From the NCBI GenBank assembly GCA_023053685.1, contig JALIGW010000004.1:85491899-85555898 (forward strand): 64,000 nucleotides of DNA. Reading direction: 5' to 3'. Source of the DNA: Diadophis punctatus similis (lineage: Eukaryota; Chordata; Lepidosauria; Squamata; Dipsadidae). Below the pieces are notes generated by a model. The model did no database searches and was not told the origin of the DNA. It worked only from the letters and a program-made list of their open reading frames with translations. The stretch's first letter is position 1. Each line of letters starts with the position of its first letter. The translations under genes and the position numbers were made by a program. Below, in pieces: positions 58,863-64,000 of this stretch.

Positions 58863-58943
58863 AATGGTTTAGGATTTCTTGCTTGAGATAGAGGCTGGAC
58901 TAGAAGACCTCCAAGGTCCCTTCCAACTCTGTTATTCTGTTTA
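58863..58943 (+). mobile_element. CR1 LINE 3' terminus
   Basis: 'tggtttaggatttcttgctt', 'ggctggactagaagacctcc', 'aaggtcccttccaactctgt', tail TATTCTGTTT. Confidence 0.9.
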
Positions 58944-59694
58944 CACCTTTGGGGGTGGGATTAAGTTAGTGCCGTTGAATTGTATTGGGCTCCTGCAGAT
59001 TGTATGGAAAAATATTTGTCATTACCAGATTTCATTAAATTTTTTTTTGCCTTTGCTAATCTTAGATATAAAAACGTGATCTGAAGTACTCATCAACTTA
59101 GCCATTTTTAAGCCCTTAACTGAACACAAAGATAATTGACTCTCAATTTTTTAAAGGACTCTCAGTAATTACTTTGTTATGTTCTTGAACATATTGCATT
59201 TCAAACAAACAAACAATCCTTTGACGTTTACAATTCGTTTGAGAGCTTTGGGCTAAAGTATTTTTTGTCCAAAGATTGTAGAAACCTGATAATGAAAATA
59301 AGTTATGTTCTTTCCCCCAAAATAAAATCTTGCACCTGGAATGTTTTGTTTATAACACTCTAACAATCCTTTAGTAATAAAGAAGTATTAGCTTCCTGAA
59401 AGCCACCCTCACTGTTCTTTTCTTGACTGCTCAATCAATGGAATGGATTTTGTTAGGTAAGTTCACTCTCCACATTTTATCTTGTGAAACCTTGAAATAC
59501 AAACTCAACCAGAAGCCCTCGTTTTTGAAGAGAGGGAATATCAACCTTGTTTGAAAACAAGGGTTGTGGGAAACGTACTTGGCATCGTGATTGTGCTACT
59601 TCTCAGAATTGTGAAGAGAGTAAAAAAAAGGTGGTAGGTGGCAAGAGTTCTGCACCTTTTATGGGTGATGCATTCATGACCCACTTCTAAAAGG
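58944..59694. other. No recognisable feature
   Basis: Nothing recognised. Confidence 0.45.
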
Positions 59695-59835
59695 TGTGGG
59701 GTCCTTGGTGCTCTCTGAGCTTGGTTGTTTTCTTGGAGATGTTTCATTACCCAACTAGGTAACATCATCAGTGCTAGACAGGAGAAGTTTTCAGGGAGGA
59801 GGAGGGGGGAGAGGAGGGAGGGAGCGGAGGAGGAG
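59695..59835 (-). mobile_element. Penelope-like terminal unit (lineage A)
   Basis: Same unit as in the 55.7-kb array: 'ggggtccttggtgctctctg', 'cattacccaactaggtaaca', then a GGA-rich stretch. Single copy. Confidence 0.8.
59732..59777 (-). ncRNA. Hammerhead-like core, family A (best kept)
   Basis: Minus strand: CTAGCA, box CTGATGA (59765-59771) fully canonical, TG, stem II TTACC/GGTAA with loop TAGTTG, GAAA (59742-59745), CATC with the putative cut after C, TCCAAG. Helix I pairs A-U, (C.C), G-C, (A.A), U-A, C-G. Helix III would be A-U and C.A, so CATC in place of CGTC is the main defect. Confidence 0.55.
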
Positions 59836-60333
59836 GTAGCCCAATGTTTGTGGCTCATTGCAAAATCTTTACATCTTCTGCTTCCCACTGACTGCTAAAC
59901 TGCCTGCAACGTCTCTTTTTCCTCCTGTAATGCAGAAGCCAAAACACATTTTACCTTCCTTAGAATATGCTCTGTGTAGCCTTTGGAGTATTGACAGAGA
60001 ACAAGGCGACCTAACAACTACTCACCAAGAAAAGCTGAGAAGTCAGCAGGAGTTGCCCTAAAATTAAGGCCACCTTTGCTGTCTCATGTTCACAATGCTA
60101 AAAATGAAAATATACCCCTAGGGGAGATGCTTTCCTGTATGACCACAAGCTTCCCTTGTTCCTCTTCATGCAACGTGAAAAAAGAAAGACTTTCTCAAGT
60201 TCAATTTCACACCTGATGACTCCGTGGATACGTTTATGAGGTTTTCTTGGCAACTATCATAAAGTGGCCTTCTGAGATTTTCTTCCTCCACAGTTTCCCA
60301 GGTTTCTTAACCCTGCTCAGCTCAACAATATTC
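59836..60333. other. No recognisable feature
   Basis: Nothing recognised. Confidence 0.4.
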
Positions 60334-60433
60334 AGAGTTTAAAAGCTAAAAGGAGTTGGGCTTGATTTAAGAGGGGTGAACCTCAACTCCCAGAATTCCC
60401 CAGCTGGCTGGGGAATTCTGGGAGTTGAGGGTC
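60334..60433. mobile_element. Outer palindromic MITE, left part
   Basis: Contains the perfect inverted repeat CCTCAACTCCCAGAATTCCCCAGC (split: CCTCAACTCCCAG + AATTCCCCAGC) and its complement around TG (60382-60431). The right end lies after the nested hAT at 61720-61754 ('cccctcttaaagttgttgag', ...CACTG). Confidence 0.75.
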
Positions 60434-60756
60434 CAGTGGTGGGTTCCTACCAGTGTGGTCCACTCTATAGCACCGGTAGCGGCCTGCTGGTGACATCACA
60501 GTACCGGTGCGGTCGGTTGCCGGTGTCTGGGCGCCGCCATTTTTTTAAAAAAAATTTTTTACATATTTTTTTAAAAAAAATTTCTGCGCATGCCCAGAAA
60601 CCGAGCTTCCGGCACTGCGCATGCGCTGCCTTCCTACCCCACAGTGAGTCCAAGCAGGGGAGGATAGCTGAGGGAGCGCGTGAGACGCTGAAAGAATGGG
60701 CGGCAGGAGCTATCTCCATTCCCCTCCCTTCAGCAGTCCGAGAAGCCACAAGCCGC

Positions 60757-61384
60757 AATGCGCTCTACATGGGGCTACCCTTGAAGAGTATCCGGAGACT
60801 TCAGCTGGTGCAAAATGCGGCTGCGCGTGCTGTGGTGGGTGTGCCAAGGTACACCCACATGACACCGATACTCCGCCAGCTGCATTGGTTGCCCATCGGT
60901 CTCCGGGTCCAATTCAAGGTGTTGATCACCATCTTTAAAGCCCTTCATGGCTTAGGACCAGGATATCTTCGGGACCGCATTCTGCCTCATACTTCCCTCC
61001 GACCGGTTAGGGCCCACAGAGTTGGCCTCCTCCAGGTCCCGTCGGCCAAGCAATGCCGGCTGGCGGGCCCTAGGGGGAGAGCCTTCTCTGTGGCAGGCCC
61101 CGCGCTCTGGAACCAACTTCCTCCAGAGACCAGGACCATCCCCACTCTGCTGGCCTTCCGAAAAGCCGTTAAGACATGGCTTTTCCTGCAGGTGGGGGGG
61201 ACAGCTTAAATCCACCCGAGCTTACCCCCCAAGTATGTATGTGCTGAATGGATGTTGTTGTTTAAAATAACTGTTTTAAATTTTGTACTTGTTTTTAATT
61301 CTATTTAATTTTTGATTATTCTTGTATTTCTCCCTGTTGTACGCCGCCCTGAGTCCTTCGGGAGTTGGGCGGCATATAAGAATA
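60757..61384 (+). mobile_element. L2-clade LINE fragment inside the hAT shell
   Basis: Reads NALYMGLPLKSIRRLQLVQN, AAARAVVGVPRYTHMTPILR, QLHWLPIGLRVQFKVLITIF, PSAKQCRLAGPRGRAFSVAG and PALWNQLPPETRTIPTLLAF, to RKAVKTWLFLQVGGTA and a stop: the intact last ~145 residues of ORF2. The 3' UTR has the hairpin GCCGCCCTGAGTCCTTCGGG...TTGGGCGGC. The 834-bp frame 60376-61209 that seems to start upstream merely runs through from the hAT shell. Confidence 0.93.
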
Positions 61385-61426
61385 ACAAAATAAATAAATA
61401 AATAAACAAACAAACAAACAAACAAA

Positions 61427-61505
<79 letters not shown>

Positions 61506-61508
61506 ACA
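61385..61508. repeat. (AAAT/AAAC)n tail of the L2 copy
   Basis: About 31 tetranucleotide units after the L2 hairpin, with a block of AAAC. Confidence 0.95.
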
Positions 61509-61719
61509 AACACGCAGTGATGATCCTAGGCATTTTCGCACGTTTGAGGCTTCTCGAGCTGCTGAGGGGAGGGGCAGCAGGACCTATCTCAGTTCCCCTC
61601 CCTTCAGCAGTCTGAGAAGCCACAGCCACCCGGTCACATGGCTGGCAAGCCACACCACAAAATAAGCCACGCCCACAGAGTGGTAGTAAAAAAATTAGGA
61701 ACCCGCCCCTGTGAGGGTC

Positions 61720-61754
61720 GCCCCTCTTAAAGTTGTTGAGGTTGCAAATCACTG
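61720..61754. mobile_element. Outer palindromic MITE, right end
   Basis: 'gcccctcttaaagttgttga' and GGTTGCAAATCACTG, the inverted partner of 'gatttaagaggggtgaacct' at 60363-60382. Confidence 0.65.
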
Positions 61755-62212
61755 CTGAAAATTATTGTAGTTTGCCTGCTCCAAAGCAATTTTGGGAGAT
61801 CAGATCAAATCAATGCTTGCATAGGATAATTGCTGAGTTGTTTCTCCATTCAATTCATCCTTATTATTTTGTTTTGCTTTGCTTTTCAATGGGTGATTAG
61901 TTTACACCAACGTGACTAAGTGGTATCAGAATTAAGTGAATAAGCTGTTGAATAGGATCTGGTGGATGCACGACAACAACAGGCCCAGTGATGAAGGAAC
62001 GTTGGTGTCCCTACCTGTCTAACGATGATTTATCTAATTTCCAACCATATAATTACATCTAATGAATATCAAAGGAAAGGCAGGGGGCTAAAGCGCTGAC
62101 TGAAGTTGGAGCTGGTGTTTTCATGCTTTTAAACATAGGAGCTCCAGGAAAAAGAGTGATCTAATATTCAATGTATTGAGGATTTGTGTCTCAAAGAGAG
62201 CCAGAAGTCAAT
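61755..62212. other. No recognisable feature
   Basis: Nothing recognised. Confidence 0.4.
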
Positions 62213-62575
62213 CAGAATACAGCTGGAAGGGACCTTGGAGGTCTTCTAGTCCAACCCCCTTCTTGAGCAGGAGATCCTACACCATTCCAGAGAAGTGGTT
62301 GTCCAATCTCTTCTTAAAAACTTCCAGGGATGGAGCACCCAAAACTTCTGGTGGCAAATTGTTCCATTGATTAATTGTTCTAATTCTCAGGAAATTTCTC
62401 CTTAGTTCCAGGTTGCTTCTCTCCTTGGTTAGTTTCCATCCATTGTTTCTTGTCCTGCCTTCAGGTGCTTTGGAGAATAAGTGGACCCCGTCTTCTTTGT
62501 AGCAGCCCCTCCAATACTGGAACACTGCTATCATGTCCCTCCTAGTCCTTCTTCTCTCTAGACTGGTCAAGGTTT
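62213..62575 (-). mobile_element. CR1 LINE 3' end
   Basis: Minus strand reads LERRRTRRDMIAVFQYWRGC, YKEDGVHLFSKAPEGRTRNN, GWKLTKERSNLELRRNFLRI and NQWNNLPPEVLGAPSLEVFK: an open end of CR1 ORF2, then the 3' UTR. Confidence 0.93.
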
Positions 62576-64000
62576 ACTCAACCATCCATCCCATCATCCT
62601 CTCATCCCACCCCCACTATATCCCCTTACTTCCCTCTCCCCCCATTTCTTATGGAAAGAAGCCACCAAAGCAAAGTCGGGCTGAAGCGATGTGATGGCAG
62701 ATCTGAAAACTAAACAGCCAGAGATTTGGGGAGATTTCTCTCATGTAGGTTGGGGATGCAGAAGTTCAGCTTTGTGCGAATCCAGAAACAGATTTCGTTC
62801 TCCTGATTCGTGGTCTTCCGTGCAGGGCTGGTTTTCATGCAAAGAAAGGAAATCTGCATATCAAGGAAAACAGAAGGGAAACTTCAGGATGGCATCTGTT
62901 GGGTGCATAATTCCAAAACAAATCACTAATATTTATTCCTCCAGTTATTGGTCTATTTCCATTTCAGCATGTGGAAAATTTCTGCAGCCCCTCTTAGGGA
63001 GAAAATCATTCACACAAAATTGAATTTTGAATGACTTGAGACCAGAAATGCTGCTGTGTAAATTAGCAAGCTTTCCCAAGCCTGCTGCTAAACAGAGATG
63101 ATCTTTTATCAGAGATTCTTACGTTATCTTTTTTTTCTAATACTAGCATTTTATTTGATGTAGTAACACTGTTGTAATGTTTTTGCTGATTTTTCCAATC
63201 GTAATGCATTTTATTGATGTTTGGTCAGCCTTGTGCAGGTTGTATCTTATTCTTGACCACCGGTGTTGAAAACAATAAATAAACTGACTTGGTTCATTGA
63301 TATTTCCAGAGTCAGCCTGGCTAAACTACTCACATATAAATAGTTGCTTGAACATCTTGAGTAGTTGCTTAAATTCCTTCCAGAGAGCAGGAGAACTTAC
63401 CTGGGCCTGATTAATGGACGTTGATTGGCAGGTCCTTGGTGCCAAAACTCTTTAGCTGAGCTACGCTGCTACACCGTAGGCTTAAATGTGCCTTTTACAA
63501 GTCTGAGTACTCCACCCGCCAAGAAGTTAAGTAACTCAAATATGTTGGTAGCAAATTAACCATCTCCCCCTGAGGAGTGAACCTTAAGAAGGGGCTGGCA
63601 GGGGAGGGGATCCTTCCACACAAGCCAAAGTTAAACTAGGATTGTGTCCCACCAGAGGGCAGAAAGATCCAGCAGTGCCATCTGCTGACAAAGAAGTGCA
63701 TTCAACAGATTTCAAAAAGTCTTTGCCTTGGATTGTTTTAAAGTCACTAAGAGTCTCCTTTAGCCATTTTTGGGGGGTCAAGTTTAAGCATTTTCAGCCT
63801 GTGTTCAATTTTATACCTAAATTTGATGGGTCTTTTCTCCTACTGTCTTCTCAGAGTGAAAGCTCCAGAAACCTGCCAGGCACGAAAGACCAGGTCTACA
63901 TGTAAAGCTCCAATTAAACTGCTTTATTTCTAAAAGCATATGCACAGGAATCTTCTGCAGTTTGCTCTCCAGGCTTGTTTCAATTTAATTTCTGAAGGTT
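62576..64000. other. No recognisable feature
   Basis: About 1.4 kb. The frames at 62691-63023 (110 aa) and 63642-63905 (87 aa) have no recognised domain. A pyrimidine-rich patch lies at 62580-62645. Confidence 0.45.

Larger units (their letters stand above)
60434..61711. mobile_element. hAT shell carrying an L2 fragment, perfect 8-bp duplication
   Basis: Ends CAGTGGTGGGTTCCTACC and TTAGGAACCCGCCCCTG; both flanks read TGAGGGTC (60426-60433, 61712-61719). The shell belongs to the 'accggtagc' family (compare 58520-58787). Inside lies an L2 3' end with its AAAT tail (60757-61508). The hAT sequence immediately left of the L2 (60698-60755) is repeated immediately right of it (61572-61628) with about 85-90% identity. 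Confidence 0.88.

Noticed and set aside
60376..61209. 277-codon open frame
   Set aside because: Only the last ~145 codons are L2 ORF2. The first half is hAT shell read in a chance frame, with the ATG in the outer MITE.

Overview
This window looks like gene-poor nuclear DNA from a squamate reptile, most probably a snake. The evidence is the repeat set. There are many 5'-truncated CR1 LINEs of two lineages, L2-clade LINEs with a GCCGCCC/GGGCGGC 3' hairpin, a BovB LINE 3' end, tRNA-headed SINEs with Sauria-SINE-like bodies, Penelope-like elements (PLEs), several small hAT and Tc1/mariner MITEs, and very long simple repeats including GATA arrays. I found no exon, RNA gene or promoter of a host gene that I could defend. 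Every long ORF is a low-complexity shadow or a broken transposon frame. There is one 100-base run of N at 1751-1850.

Layout. 0-7 kb: GA, TTCC, GGA and TA tracts, several CR1 copies, and an inverted pair of PLE termini. 7-14 kb: mostly unique sequence with a 250-bp pentanucleotide array. 14-19 kb: SINE-GATA array, CR1/L3 reverse transcriptase, and a 455-bp palindrome with a microsatellite core. 20-27.5 kb: PLEs, one of them inside a LINE, a probable retroviral-type LTR, a hAT MITE, and a head-to-head CR1 pair ending in (TA)n. 28-34 kb: a LINE in 5'-inverted (twin-priming-like) arrangement, an L2 copy and a 300-bp GATA array. 35-42 kb: two PLEs, one split by a solo LTR with a perfect 5-bp target duplication. 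43-50 kb: mariner and hAT MITEs, two palindromes, and a BovB end. 52-56.5 kb: a SINE with a purine tail, a hAT MITE, and a tandem PLE array. 58-64 kb: hAT MITEs, including a three-level nest (L2 inside a hAT shell inside an older palindromic MITE).

Most interesting: three sequence families of hammerhead-ribozyme-like cores recur 16 times, in or near PLE fragments. All share box CUGANGA, one extra base before stem II, then GAAA, then a loop-less self-complementary helix III (ACGU or AGCU forms). Two families sit beside GIY-YIG coding remnants. The third sits in divergent pairs inside long palindromes. PLE hammerheads are known in general; the divergent palindromic form and the tandem array with trinucleotide spacers deserve follow-up. 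A second theme is that most long microsatellites start exactly at the end of a retroelement. Everything here is read by eye, without alignment or database search.
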